A DNA stretch of 64,000 nt from the NCBI RefSeq assembly GCF_003417465.1, contig NZ_QVMV01000028.1, positions 212,159 to 276,158 of the forward strand. Direction: 5' to 3'. The translations under genes were made by a program, and so were the position numbers. Shown one piece after another: positions 52,665 through 62,079 of this stretch (position 1 is the stretch's first letter; each line of letters opens with the position of its first letter). The notes under the pieces were generated by a model. That model saw nothing but the letters and a program-made list of their open reading frames with translations. It was not told the DNA's origin and did no database searches. Origin of the DNA: Wenzhouxiangella sp. 15190. Lineage in GTDB: Bacteria > Pseudomonadota > Gammaproteobacteria > Xanthomonadales > Wenzhouxiangellaceae.

Positions 52665-54965
52665 ATGCAGCGCGTTCCGGATGCCGCTTCTCCGGCCAAC
52701 CATGATCGACAGGCCCGCCGGCTGACCATCGGCGGCCGGGTTCAGGCCGTCGGTTATCGCCCGTTCGTCTATCGCCTGGCGCATCGACTGGGCATAACCG
52801 GCTGGGTCTACAACGCCACCGGCGAAGTCGAGATCGCCGCCGAAGGGTCGGCCGAGCAACTCGACCGATTCGCCCGGGACCTGGTCGAGGCGGCGCCGCC
52901 GCTGGCCCGCCCGAAACTGCTGGCGGCACGACCGGCCGACGTCGAGGCCTTCGATGCCTTCCGGATCCGCAAGAGCCACGGTGGCGGCAAGCCGCGCATC
53001 CATGTTCCCCCCGACCAGTTCGCCTGCGCCGATTGCCTGGCCGAGATGCGCGACCCCGCCGAGCGTCGCCATCGCTATCCGTTCATCAACTGCACCCAGT
53101 GCGGGCCGCGCTACACCATTATCCGGGCCATGCCCTACGACCGACCCAACACCACGCTGGCCGATTTTCCGCTGTGTCCCGACTGCCACGCCGAATACAC
53201 CGACCCCCTCGACCGGCGTTTCCACGCCCAGCCGCTGGCCTGCGCCGAGTGCGGACCGCATCTGAGCTTTCACCAGGGGACCGAACGGGTCGCGGGCAAC
53301 GACCCGGCGCTGGCCGCTTGCGTGGCCGAGATCGAAGCCGGCGGGATCGTCGCCATACGCGGCATCGGCGGCTACCACCTGGTTTGCGACGCGGCCAACG
53401 AAACGGCCGTAGGCGAGTTGCGCAAGCGCAAGCACCGGCCCGACAAGCCGCTGGCGCTGATGGTGCCGGCGACCGGCGGGGACGGACTCGATGCCGTGCG
53501 CGAGCTGGCCCGACCCGATGCCCAACAGGCCGAATGCCTGACCGACCCGACCCGCCCGATCGTGCTCATCCCGCTACGGCCCGACGCGCCGCTGGCACCC
53601 TCGGTGGCCCCGGGGCTCGACGAGATCGGCCTGATGCTGCCCTACGCGCCACTGCACGAATTGCTGCTCGAGTCGCTCGGGCGGGCACTGGTGGCGACCT
53701 CGGGCAATATCAGCGGCGAACCGGTCATCACCGACGTCTCCGAAGCCGAATCGCGCCTGGGCGCCGTGGCCGACGCCTTCCTGCACCATAACCGGCCCAT
53801 CGAGCGTCCGGCCGACGATCCGGTCATTCGCCAGGTGGCCGGCCGGCCGAGGCCGATCCGCCTCGGTCGTGGCACGGCCCCGATGGAGCTCGAACTGCCG
53901 GTACGTCTCGAGCAGCCGTTGCTGGCCACCGGCGCTTTTCTCAAGAACACCGTGGCCCTGGCCTGGGACGAGCGGGTCGTGATTTCACCGCATGTCGGCG
54001 ACCTGGGTTCGCGTCGTTCGCGCGATGTCTTCGAACGCCTCGCCGCCGACCTGCAGTCGCTCTACGGTGTCGAAGCCGAGCACATCGCCTGCGATGCCCA
54101 TCCCGACTTTCCCAACAGTCGCTGGGCGCGCGAATCGGGCCTGCCGGTCACGCCAATCCAGCATCACGCCGCCCACGCCGGCGCCCTGGCCGGTGAATTC
54201 TCGCTCACCGAGCCGATCGTGGTGTTCGCCTGGGACGGTGTCGGCTACGGCGAAGACGGCAGTCTCTGGGGCGGCGAGGCGCTGCTGGGCGCGCCGGGCG
54301 ACTGGCGGCGTGTGGCCAGTTTCCGGCGCTTCCGGCTTCCCGGCGGCGACCGCGTGACGCATCAACCCTGGCGCACGGCCCTGTCGCTGGTCTGGCACGC
54401 CGGTATCGACTGGTCCGATGCACCGCCATACGACGACCTGCTGCGCCAGGCCTGGACGCGCGGATTCAACAGTCCGCCGACCAGCGCCGTGGGCCGGCTG
54501 TTCGATGCCGCCGCCGTATTCGCCGGCGTGGTCGGGGACGCCAGCCACGAGGGGCAGGGCCCGATGCGCCTGGAAGCGGTATGCAGCCCGGACCAGGTCG
54601 AGCCAGTGGACTTGCCGCTCGAGCGCGACGACGAGGGCTTGTGGCGCAGCGACTGGGCGCCGCTGATCCAGCACCTGGCCCGAGGCGGTTCTCGCGAGCA
54701 CCTGGCATCGATCTTCCATGAAAGCATGGCCCTCAACTTGCTCCGGCAGGCCGAAATACTGCGTCGCGAGTACGATATCGAGACCGTCGGACTGACCGGG
54801 GGCGTGTTCCAGAATCGCCGCCTGGCCGCCTCGGCCATCGCGCGACTGGAAAACGCGGGCTTCAAGGTCCTGTTGCCCGAAACCGTGCCGGTCAACGATG
54901 CCGGTATCAGCTTCGGCCAGGTGATCGAGACCGCGGCACGACTAATGACGCCACACAAGGGATAG
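52665..54965 (+). CDS. hypF: Carbamoyltransferase HypF
   Basis: A 766-residue enzyme making the cyanide precursor from carbamoyl phosphate. The order is: acylphosphatase domain (GGRVQAVGYRPFVYRLA), two zinc fingers (CADC..CTQCGPR and CPDC..CAECGPH), a YrdC domain (RKHRPDKPLALMV and TSGNISGEP), and a Kae1-like domain (IQHHAAHAGALAGEF and GLTGGVFQNRRLA). The start at 52665 is 12 bases after hypX, and hypE follows after 2 bases. Confidence 0.94.
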   Translation: MQRVPDAASPANHDRQARRLTIGGRVQAVGYRPFVYRLAHRLGITGWVYNATGEVEIAAEGSAEQLDRFARDLVEAAPPLARPKLLAARPADVEAFDAFRIRKSHGGGKPRIHVPPDQFACADCLAEMRDPAERRHRYPFINCTQCGPRYTIIRAMPYDRPNTTLADFPLCPDCHAEYTDPLDRRFHAQPLACAECGPHLSFHQGTERVAGNDPALAACVAEIEAGGIVAIRGIGGYHLVCDAANETAVGELRKRKHRPDKPLALMVPATGGDGLDAVRELARPDAQQAECLTDPTRPIVLIPLRPDAPLAPSVAPGLDEIGLMLPYAPLHELLLESLGRALVATSGNISGEPVITDVSEAESRLGAVADAFLHHNRPIERPADDPVIRQVAGRPRPIRLGRGTAPMELELPVRLEQPLLATGAFLKNTVALAWDERVVISPHVGDLGSRRSRDVFERLAADLQSLYGVEAEHIACDAHPDFPNSRWARESGLPVTPIQHHAAHAGALAGEFSLTEPIVVFAWDGVGYGEDGSLWGGEALLGAPGDWRRVASFRRFRLPGGDRVTHQPWRTALSLVWHAGIDWSDAPPYDDLLRQAWTRGFNSPPTSAVGRLFDAAAVFAGVVGDASHEGQGPMRLEAVCSPDQVEPVDLPLERDDEGLWRSDWAPLIQHLARGGSREHLASIFHESMALNLLRQAEILRREYDIETVGLTGGVFQNRRLAASAIARLENAGFKVLLPETVPVNDAGISFGQVIETAARLMTPHKG

Positions 54966-54967
54966 AA

Positions 54968-55975
54968 ATGGAAAAACCCGACACCCACATCGGCCTGGCC
55001 CACGGCAACGGCGGTCGCCTGATGCGCCAGTTGATCAATGATGTCTTCGCGCGCCATCTCGGCAACCCGCATCTCGACACCAGCCTGGATTCGGCCTTCG
55101 TGCCCTTCGACGGCAACGGGACGCTGGCGATCACCACCGACGGCTTCACCGTGCAACCGCTCGAGTATCCCGGCGGCAACATCGGTTCGCTCGCCATCCA
55201 CGGCACGGTCAACGATCTGGCCGTCGCCGGGGCCCGGCCGCGTTATCTGTCGCTCAATGCATTCATCGAGGAAGGGACCGAACTGGCACTGCTCGAGCGC
55301 CTGGTCGAGGCCATGGCCGAAGCGGCCCGGGATTCGGGCGTCGAAATCGTCACCGGCGATACCAAGGTGGTCGGACGCGGCGAATGCGGCGGCGTGTTCT
55401 TTGCGACCACCGGCGTGGGCGTGCGCGAACCCGGCGTGGAACTCGACAGCCGCTCGATCCGGCCCGGCGACCGGATCCTGGTCAGCGGTCCGGTCGGCGA
55501 CCACGGGGCCGCCGTCATGCTCGCCCGCGGCGAGTTCGGCCTGACCGGCGACCTGGCCTCGGACTCGGCCAGCGTCATTCCGGTCGCCCGGGCACTGATG
55601 GGCATCGAGGGGTTGCGTTTCATGCGTGACCCCACGCGTGGCGGCCTGGCGACCGTGGCCCATGAACTCACGCGCCTTTCGGGCCGCGGCGTGCGGCTGC
55701 TCGAGGAAGCCATTCCCGTGCGCGATGCCGTCGCGAGCGTCTGTGAAGTGCTCGGTTTCGATCCGCTCTACCTGGCCTGCGAGGGCCGGGTGGTCGCCGT
55801 CGTCGCCGCGGAGGCGGCCGAAGCGGCCCTGGCGGCCGTATCGGAGGCGGCACCCGATGCGCGACTCATCGGCACGATCGAGGACGAGCCCGGTCCGGTG
55901 GTGATGGAAACCGGACTCGGCGGCGAACGCATTCTCGACGAACTCGAGGACGACCCGCTGCCGAGAATTTGCTGA
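54968..55975 (+). CDS. hypE: Hydrogenase cyanide-forming protein HypE
   Basis: A 335-residue AIR-synthase-like protein. The C-terminal PRIC ends with the Cys that receives the carbamoyl group from HypF and is dehydrated to thiocyanate. ATP-binding blocks GNGGRLMRQLI, TDGFTVQPLEYPGGNIG and GDTKVVGRGECGGVF are present. It is the last gene of the hyp operon. Confidence 0.95.
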   Translation: MEKPDTHIGLAHGNGGRLMRQLINDVFARHLGNPHLDTSLDSAFVPFDGNGTLAITTDGFTVQPLEYPGGNIGSLAIHGTVNDLAVAGARPRYLSLNAFIEEGTELALLERLVEAMAEAARDSGVEIVTGDTKVVGRGECGGVFFATTGVGVREPGVELDSRSIRPGDRILVSGPVGDHGAAVMLARGEFGLTGDLASDSASVIPVARALMGIEGLRFMRDPTRGGLATVAHELTRLSGRGVRLLEEAIPVRDAVASVCEVLGFDPLYLACEGRVVAVVAAEAAEAALAAVSEAAPDARLIGTIEDEPGPVVMETGLGGERILDELEDDPLPRIC

Positions 55976-56005
55976 GCGCCCGGCCCGGACTTTCCTTCAG
56001 ACGCG

Positions 56006-56746
56006 ATGCCCGCCCAACCCGGAACACCTCGCCGCTTCGAACGAAGCCTCAACGCCGCCGCCGCGCTGGCCGCGGCCGTGGCGCTGTCGCCGCTCATGCT
56101 TGCGATCGCCCTGGCCGTCCGCTTCGACAGCCGCGGACCGATCATCTACAGCGAACCCCGCCTCGGCCGGAACGGGCGGCCGTTCACCATTTACAAGTTC
56201 CGCACCCTGGGCGACGGCGATGGCCACCGCGATCCGGTCGCGCCGATCGACGATCCCCGGATCACGCGCGTCGGCGCCTGGCTGCGACCACGGCATCTCG
56301 ACGAGTTGCCGCAGCTTTTCAACATCCTGCGCGGCGACATGCAATTCGTCGGCCCCCGCGCGGCCAAGCCGGAATTCTGGCGGGAAGTCGACCCGGCGCT
56401 TCGTCGTCGCGCGCTGGCCTTCGTCCCGGGACTGACCAGCCCGGCGACCGTTCGCTTCATCTGCGAGGATGCAGTGCTGGCCGAGCTCGATGGCGCCACT
56501 TCGATCTATCGCGATATCATCTTTCCGGCCAAGGTGGCCTGGGACGTGCGTCACTTCGAGCAGGCCGGGCGATGGAGCGACCTGAAGGTCCTCGCGGCGA
56601 CCCTGGCCGCTGTTGCCCGCCGGCGTGACGATACCCGCTGCCGCCGACGACTCGAGCACCTGCTGGCGACGGCATCAGCCGACCGGCACGGCCCGACGGA
56701 GACGAGACCGAAATGGTTTCATGCAAGGAGCCCGACCAATGAGTGA
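56006..56746 (+). CDS. Bacterial sugar transferase (undecaprenyl-phosphate glycosyl-1-phosphate transferase type)
   Basis: A 246-residue membrane enzyme. One N-terminal helix (residues about 14-37) precedes the catalytic domain, with YKFRTL, DPRITRVGAWLRPRHLDELPQ (acidic DE pair) and GDMQFVGPRA motifs of the PglC/WbaP family. Its length matches the short monotopic form. It starts surface-polysaccharide or glycan synthesis by loading a sugar phosphate on the lipid carrier. No other glycan genes adjoin it. It is 30 bases after hypE and overlaps the next gene by 8 bases. Confidence 0.85.
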   Translation: MPAQPGTPRRFERSLNAAAALAAAVALSPLMLAIALAVRFDSRGPIIYSEPRLGRNGRPFTIYKFRTLGDGDGHRDPVAPIDDPRITRVGAWLRPRHLDELPQLFNILRGDMQFVGPRAAKPEFWREVDPALRRRALAFVPGLTSPATVRFICEDAVLAELDGATSIYRDIIFPAKVAWDVRHFEQAGRWSDLKVLAATLAAVARRRDDTRCRRRLEHLLATASADRHGPTETRPKWFHARSPTNE

Positions 56747-57650
56747 AAGCCGTTTCTGGACCGGATTCTGGCGGCTGGCCGATCCCAAGATCAGCCTGAC
56801 CTCGGTCGCCGCGGTCTACCTCGGTGCTTCCGTGGCGGCCGCTGATGCGCCGTTCAGCTGGCTCTGGGTGATCGTGCTCTTGCTCGCGCTGTTCGCCATC
56901 GAGGTCGCCAAGAATGCCTGGGGCGACATTTTCGACTACGACTCGGGTACCGACCTGGCCGTCGCCCCCGAGGACCGCACGACATTTTCCGGCGGCAAGC
57001 GGGTGATGGTCGATGGTCTGCTCACGCGTAACCAGACCTGGGCGATGGCGGCCGGCTTCACCCTGGCCGGTTTCGTGCTCGGCGCGATGATCGTGTTTTT
57101 CCGCGAACCGGCCGCGCTGTGGATCGGGGTCATCGGCATGATCCTGGGCTGGTCCTATCACGGACCGCCGCTGCACCTGATCTACCGCGGCTTCGGCGAG
57201 CTCGACGTCGTCATCTGCTACGGGCCGCTGATCACGTTGGCCGCCTACCTCGTCCAGACTCACGAATTGAGTTGGCAGGTGTTCTGGCTTTCCATTCCGC
57301 TCGGGCTGGTCATTGCCGCCTTCCTGTGGGTCAACCAGTTTCCCGATTACCGGGCCGATCGCGACCATGGCAAGCGCAACCTGGTCGTGCGCCTGGGCAA
57401 GCACAAGGCCAGCCGGATCCTGCCGCTGATCTACCTGGCGGCTTTCGCGATATTGACCGCCGCGCCACTGACCGGCCTGCCCGCGACGGTCTGGCTCGGC
57501 TGGCTGGCGGCGATTCCGGCAGCCTACGCTTCGGTCGAGGTCTGGCGCGACCCGGAGACCTTTTACCGCTCCAAACCCGTGCAGCCGGCCGCCCTGATCA
57601 CGTTCCTGGCGTACTCGGCCGGCGCCGGCACCGGTGTACTCATCGGCTGA
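56739..57650 (+). CDS. UbiA family prenyltransferase
   Basis: A 303-residue membrane enzyme with about eight helices. Asp-rich site one is KNAWGDIFDYDSGTD followed by TTFSGGKRVM, and site two is NQFPDYRADRDHGKRNLVVRLG. It is the second UbiA-type enzyme in the window; both share the SGG and FPDxxAD blocks of MenA-like proteins. ATG 56739 has AAGGAG upstream. Substrates cannot be told; quinone or another isoprenoid-lipid role is possible. Confidence 0.8.
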   Translation: MSESRFWTGFWRLADPKISLTSVAAVYLGASVAAADAPFSWLWVIVLLLALFAIEVAKNAWGDIFDYDSGTDLAVAPEDRTTFSGGKRVMVDGLLTRNQTWAMAAGFTLAGFVLGAMIVFFREPAALWIGVIGMILGWSYHGPPLHLIYRGFGELDVVICYGPLITLAAYLVQTHELSWQVFWLSIPLGLVIAAFLWVNQFPDYRADRDHGKRNLVVRLGKHKASRILPLIYLAAFAILTAAPLTGLPATVWLGWLAAIPAAYASVEVWRDPETFYRSKPVQPAALITFLAYSAGAGTGVLIG

Positions 57651-57673
57651 CAGCAAACGGCTGCTTGAAAGTC

Positions 57674-57689
57674 TCGCAGGGCCCTGCGA
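57674..57689. repeat. 16-base perfect palindrome
   Basis: TCGCAGGGCCCTGCGA reads the same on both strands, in the 81-base gap before the AI-2E family gene. It could be an operator for a dimeric regulator or a short hairpin. No flanking T-run is present. Confidence 0.4.
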
Positions 57690-57731
57690 CTATGGCGACC
57701 GCCGCCACGCCGCGTCAACGGGACTTCGCGC

Positions 57732-58877
57732 ATGAACGAATCGTCAGCGGATACATTTCCGGAAATCGGCCGGAATCAGATCCTTTGGTTTCTCGCCGCC
57801 CTGCTCGTCACCGGCTGGTTGATCTGGCTGCTTGGGCCGGTACTGACGCCGTTTTTCATCAGCGTGCTCATCGCCTACATGGTCAATCCGATCGTCGGCT
57901 GGCTCGAGGACTTGAGAATGCGCCGCGACGTCGCGGTTTCGCTGGTCTTTCTGCTGGCATTTCTGTTGCTCGTCGTGGTCCTGCTGATCGTCATCCCCGT
58001 GCTGATCCGCGAAGTGGCCGACTTTCTCGGCCGGCTACCGGGGTACCTGGACACCTTCCAGCGCACCGTACTGCCCTGGATCGAGGCCCAGCTCGGCGTG
58101 GCAATCGATCTCGAGTCCTTCGACGTCGAGCGTGCCCGCAGCCTGATTCAGGAATACTTCTCCAACATCGCCGGCGCTGCCGGAAACGTGGTCAGCGTCA
58201 TGACCCAGTCGGGCGGCCGCTTCCTGGTATGGATCACCTCGATGGTGCTCGTCCCGCTTGTCACCTTTTACCTGTTGCGAGACTGGCGCCTGCTCATGGA
58301 CACGCTGCGAGACATCCTGCCGCGTAATCTCGAGCCGACGGTCGTCAAGCTGACCGAAGACTGTGACGAGGCGCTGGGCGGCTTTCTGCGCGGCCAGTTG
58401 ATGGTCATGATCAGTCTCGGCCTGATTTATGCGATCGGCCTGTGGCTGGTCGGCCTCAACAACGCCATTGCCATCGGCATGATCGCCGGGCTGGTCAGTT
58501 TTGTCCCGTATCTGGGCGCCATCATCGGGGTTCTGCTGGCCGGTATCACGGCCGTCATCCAGGACTTCAGCTTCCTGTTCCTGCTTTCGGTGGGTATTGT
58601 CTTCGTCGTCGGCCAGTTGATCGAGAGCTTCGTGCTCACCCCCAAGCTGGTCGGCGATCGCATCGGACTGCACCCGGTGCTGGTCATCTTCGCCGTCATG
58701 GCCGGTGGCCAATTATTCGGATTTGCCGGCGTCTTACTCGCCCTGCCGGCGGCTGCAGCCGGCACTGTCATCGTTCGATTCGCCTACAACAACTACAAGC
58801 GCAGCGAGGTTTACCGCGCTAACCACACGGTGGGGGACGACGAAGGTAAAAGGGATGCACTCGACAACAAAGATTAG
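57732..58877 (+). CDS. AI-2E transporter family permease (PerM/YdgG-like)
   Basis: A 381-residue membrane protein with about eight helices. Family landmarks are the early FISVLIAYMVNPIVGWLE, the middle LVPLVTFYLLRDW, and GMIAGLVSFVPYLGAIIGVLLA with LVGDRIGLHPVLVIFAVMAGGQLFGFAGVLLALP. Members have been linked to autoinducer-2 export, Na+/H+ exchange or unknown transport, so the substrate is open. Confidence 0.87.
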   Translation: MNESSADTFPEIGRNQILWFLAALLVTGWLIWLLGPVLTPFFISVLIAYMVNPIVGWLEDLRMRRDVAVSLVFLLAFLLLVVVLLIVIPVLIREVADFLGRLPGYLDTFQRTVLPWIEAQLGVAIDLESFDVERARSLIQEYFSNIAGAAGNVVSVMTQSGGRFLVWITSMVLVPLVTFYLLRDWRLLMDTLRDILPRNLEPTVVKLTEDCDEALGGFLRGQLMVMISLGLIYAIGLWLVGLNNAIAIGMIAGLVSFVPYLGAIIGVLLAGITAVIQDFSFLFLLSVGIVFVVGQLIESFVLTPKLVGDRIGLHPVLVIFAVMAGGQLFGFAGVLLALPAAAAGTVIVRFAYNNYKRSEVYRANHTVGDDEGKRDALDNKD

Positions 58878-58881
58878 AAAG

Positions 58882-58912
58882 AAAAAGCCCGGCGGAATAC
58901 TCCGCCAGGCTT
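58882..58912 (-). terminator. Intrinsic terminator of the DUF4397 gene
   Basis: On the minus strand the stem AAGCC-T-GGCGGA / TCCGCC-G-GGCTT (one internal mismatch) with a 4-base loop is followed by TTTTTCTTTCT. It lies 22 bases after the minus-strand stop at 58935. It may also stop plus-strand transcripts from the permease gene, though the T-run on that side is poor. Confidence 0.75.
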
Positions 58913-58934
58913 CAGAGTGGAGTGTCTTTCAGGA

Positions 58935-60026
58935 TTATTCAGTTTGCTCACTCAGGCCGCAATCGACACTCTGAACCAGGCGATCAAGCGTCCAGGTCGC
59001 CTCAGCCCCACCGTCGAGCATTACGGTCGCGATCGCTTCGGTGCAGGAGACGAACTCGATCCCGAATGAACCAACCGACTCCAGGTCGGCATTCTCATCG
59101 CCGGCCAGAGTTGCACCAGTCGCCGTGTAGACGGTGCCCATAGCTTCGCGCCCGTCGAAACCGGCTTCGTCTGAGTCTATCGTGAACCAGCGTTGCTCTC
59201 CGGAACTGTCCGGGGCATAGGTGTAGATAGCGCCGACCAATCGATTGCCGGATGGAATCGGCTGGAGCAGGACACCTTCCTCGGCGGCATTGGCGGACTC
59301 CCACCAGCCGTTGACGCTGTTGTCGACCGGCGCGCGGCTCTCGAGCAGGCCGACAGGCAGCGCCAGGATGCCCAGCGGCTGATTGATACCATCCCCGATC
59401 GCGACCAGAGTGATGTCGGCACCGGCCGGCAAATCCGCCGGCAGCGGATCGATGAGATTAACCGAACCGTCGTTCGAGGCAACTTTGAGATCATAAGTCC
59501 CCGACGGAATGGCGAAAAAACCACTCTCGACGAAATACGGGACGCCCACCAGGCCGTTGACCACATCACCACCGGCCGTGCGAATAGACACTTCCGTTTC
59601 CTCGGACGTGGCCGCGAAGGGTGCGGCATGAACAACCCGTACGTTCAGGTTGCCGTCGCCTGACGCATCGGCATCATCGACCAGCGGCCATAAAGCTAGA
59701 TCCTGGGTGCTGCCGTTTCCGGTGGCCAGGACGGTGTAATCCACGTCGTCAGACAGATCGACCGAAGCCGTTATCGCCGGGTCCTCTGAACCCGCCGGAA
59801 AAACAGCCAAGTCATAGATGCCGTCGGGAAGCTCGACATAGTCGGTGAAATCACCAAAGCGAAAATCTTCCAACAGTGTGTCTCCATTGACGGTGACCGT
59901 TACGGCCGTGCCTTCGTCAGTGTCGCTGAACGGCGCGGCGTGCACGACGCGAATGCGCGCGTCCGCCACGACCGAAGACACCGCGACCGTTGCCGCAAGA
60001 CCAATCAATATTCCGAACTTATGCAT
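58935..60026 (-). CDS. Secreted DUF4397 repeat protein
   Basis: A 363-residue protein with a signal peptide (FGILIGLAATVAVSSVVADA). Two tandem DUF4397 domains each start with a RVVHAAPF block (RIRVVHAAPFSDTDEG and NVRVVHAAPFAATSEE). A C-terminal domain of about 110 residues with a WWESANAAEEGVLLQPIPSGNRLVG stretch and two Cys near the end follows. The family is beta-sandwich and cell-surface or periplasmic, of unknown role. ATG 60026 is chosen because it places the signal peptide at the N-terminus. Confidence 0.82.
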   Translation of the reverse strand: MHKFGILIGLAATVAVSSVVADARIRVVHAAPFSDTDEGTAVTVTVNGDTLLEDFRFGDFTDYVELPDGIYDLAVFPAGSEDPAITASVDLSDDVDYTVLATGNGSTQDLALWPLVDDADASGDGNLNVRVVHAAPFAATSEETEVSIRTAGGDVVNGLVGVPYFVESGFFAIPSGTYDLKVASNDGSVNLIDPLPADLPAGADITLVAIGDGINQPLGILALPVGLLESRAPVDNSVNGWWESANAAEEGVLLQPIPSGNRLVGAIYTYAPDSSGEQRWFTIDSDEAGFDGREAMGTVYTATGATLAGDENADLESVGSFGIEFVSCTEAIATVMLDGGAEATWTLDRLVQSVDCGLSEQTE

Positions 60027-60126
60027 GGGGAAACCCTTTACGTGTGAGTGCAGTTCGAAAATTACGCGCACGATGTGCACGAGCTGTCGATGAAATGTCG
60101 CGGAAACGTGAAGCGTTCGAAGAAAA

Positions 60127-60213
60127 TGGTGCCCGGAGCCGGACTCGAACCGGCACGGAGTTTCCTCCGAGGGATTTTAAGTCCCTTGCGTCTACCAATT
60201 TCGCCATCCGGGC
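60127..60213 (-). tRNA. tRNA-Leu (anticodon UAA)
   Basis: An 87-base tRNA on the minus strand with acceptor stem GCCCGGA/TCCGGGC, A73 and an encoded CCA end. It has a long variable arm (CGGAGGAAACTCCG-like) and anticodon TAA in the loop CTTAAAA. The T-arm GGTTCGAGTCC is present. All features fit leucine-UAA. Confidence 0.95.
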
Positions 60214-60358
60214 CTAGACCGCGCATACTAGCAAGAAGCGACTGTTGGCGGGTATTCAAGGTCTTTCCCGGATGCTTTAAGATGCCGGGAAGTCGCGATC
60301 CGGGTCCGCAGCCATCAGCAATTCATTTGCCCTCATCACCATTGCCAGCATCCTCGTC

Positions 60359-61519
60359 GTGCTGATCCTCTTGGGGCTGGTCGAGATCCTGCTGCACCGT
60401 CGGGTGCTCCGGCAGCTCCCGATCCGTATTCATGTCAACGGCACCCGGGGGAAGACCAGCGTCGTGCGGTTGATCACCGCAGGATTGCACGCCGGTGGCA
60501 AACGCGTGTGCTCCAAGACCACCGGCTCGTTCGCGGCCGTGACCGGACCCGACGGCGAAGACTACCCGCTTCACCGGCCCAACCAGCCCAACATCATCGA
60601 GCAGATGCGGGTCATGCGTCGCGTGGTGGCTTTCCGTCCGGAGGTCGTCGTCATGGAGTGCATGGCCCTGCAGCCGCACTTCCAGGCCCTGACCGAACGC
60701 CAGATGGTGCGCTCTACGCACGGCGTGATCACCAATGCACGCGCCGATCATCTGGATGTCATGGGGCCACAGGCCTCGGATGTCGCCCTGGCACTGGCCG
60801 GAACCGTGCCCTTCGGCGCTGATCTTTTCACCGCCGAGCGCGAATTTCTCGACACCTTCCGGATGGCGGCCGAAGACCGCGGCAGCAGCTTGCATGCCAC
60901 AACGGCCGAGGACGTCGCCGCCGTCACCGACGACGAAATGGCCGGCTTCCGCTACGCCGAACACGCCGAGAACGTCGCCCTGGCCCTGAATGTCTGCGAG
61001 GCCCTGGGCGTGGACCGCGCTGCCGCCCTGAAAGGCATGCAGGGCCTGGCACCAGAAGTCGGCGCCACGCGTGTGCAGAGCGTGGACTTCTTCGGCCGGG
61101 ACATCATTTTCGTCAACGCCTTCGCCGCCAACGACCCCGATTCCACCGAGCTGATCTGGGAAAAGGTGATCGACCACTACGGTGAAAATCGCTTCAAGCT
61201 GGCCGTGGTCAACTGCCGCTTTGATCGCCCCCAGCGCTCACAGCAGCTTGCCGAGGTCGCCGGACGATGGACCCCGGCGGATCACTACGTACTGATGGGC
61301 TCCGGAACCTTGCTGTTCGCCAGGGCCGCGGTACACGCCGGCCTTCGGCCGAGCCGCATGACGGTGGCCGAAGGTCTGGATCAGCATGAGCTGTTCGAGA
61401 CGGTGATCGAACACACCGAGGGCGCTGCGTTGATCGTCGGCATGTGTAACGTGCACGGCGGCGGCGCCGAGCTGGCAAGGCAGTTCAACAATCGGGCAAC
61501 ACGGAGCCAACCCCTATGA
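60359..61519 (+). CDS. pgsB: Poly-gamma-glutamate synthase PgsB/CapB
   Basis: A 386-residue Mur-ligase-like amide ligase. The P-loop is NGTRGKT (residues 27-33); further family blocks are NIIEQMRVMRRVV, GVITNARADHLDVMGP, VNAFAANDPDST and GMCNVHGG. It joins glutamates through the gamma-carboxyl, using ATP, at the membrane. The first available start is GTG 60359, which leaves a short helix (MLILLGLVEILL). The open frame continues back to 60281 with hydrophobic residues (FALITIASILVV) but no ATG, GTG or TTG. It overlaps pgsC by ATGA. Confidence 0.88.
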   Translation: MLILLGLVEILLHRRVLRQLPIRIHVNGTRGKTSVVRLITAGLHAGGKRVCSKTTGSFAAVTGPDGEDYPLHRPNQPNIIEQMRVMRRVVAFRPEVVVMECMALQPHFQALTERQMVRSTHGVITNARADHLDVMGPQASDVALALAGTVPFGADLFTAEREFLDTFRMAAEDRGSSLHATTAEDVAAVTDDEMAGFRYAEHAENVALALNVCEALGVDRAAALKGMQGLAPEVGATRVQSVDFFGRDIIFVNAFAANDPDSTELIWEKVIDHYGENRFKLAVVNCRFDRPQRSQQLAEVAGRWTPADHYVLMGSGTLLFARAAVHAGLRPSRMTVAEGLDQHELFETVIEHTEGAALIVGMCNVHGGGAELARQFNNRATRSQPL

Positions 61520-62079
61520 TCCTGCTCAACCTGCTGGCGGTGTCGATCGGCATCGGCCTTCTGGTCACCTTGTTGCTTGTCGAGGTGTTCGGCCTGGCCG
61601 CCGGCGGCCTGGTCGTACCGGGTTACGTGGCGCTTAAACTGCTGCAGCCCTGGAGCGTGGCCATGACCCTGCTGGCCGCTTACCTGACTTTCATCGTCGT
61701 GCGCACCCTGTCGAGCTTCATGGTCGTTTACGGGCGCCGCAAGACCGCCCTGATGATTCTGTTCGGTTATCTGTCCGGATCGCTGATCGACCTGAGCATG
61801 GGCGGTGTGCTGAGCTTTCCGTCCACCGATACCGGCGGTAGTGCCACGCAATTCACCTATTTCGAGATGAGCGTGATCGGCTACATCATTCCCGGCCTGA
61901 TCGCCATCTGGTTCGAGCGCCAGGGCGTGGTCAAGACCCTGGTCGGCCTGATCGTTTCGGCCGTACTGGTGCGACTGATCCTGGTGCTCATCATGCCGGA
62001 AATCCTGATGACCTATGAGGCCGAGCAGGCGCTCAACCGCGCCGATCTGACCACCGTTCTGCAGGAGTTCTTCGAATGA
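61516..62079 (+). CDS. pgsC: Poly-gamma-glutamate system membrane protein PgsC/CapC
   Basis: A 187-residue protein with five or six helices. The N-terminal GLAAGGLVVPGYVAL and the middle RTLSSFMVVYGRRKTALMILFGYL match CapC/PgsC, the membrane partner of the PgsB ligase. It overlaps both neighbours by 4 bases (ATGA), so it is translationally coupled. Confidence 0.9.
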   Translation: MILLNLLAVSIGIGLLVTLLLVEVFGLAAGGLVVPGYVALKLLQPWSVAMTLLAAYLTFIVVRTLSSFMVVYGRRKTALMILFGYLSGSLIDLSMGGVLSFPSTDTGGSATQFTYFEMSVIGYIIPGLIAIWFERQGVVKTLVGLIVSAVLVRLILVLIMPEILMTYEAEQALNRADLTTVLQEFFE

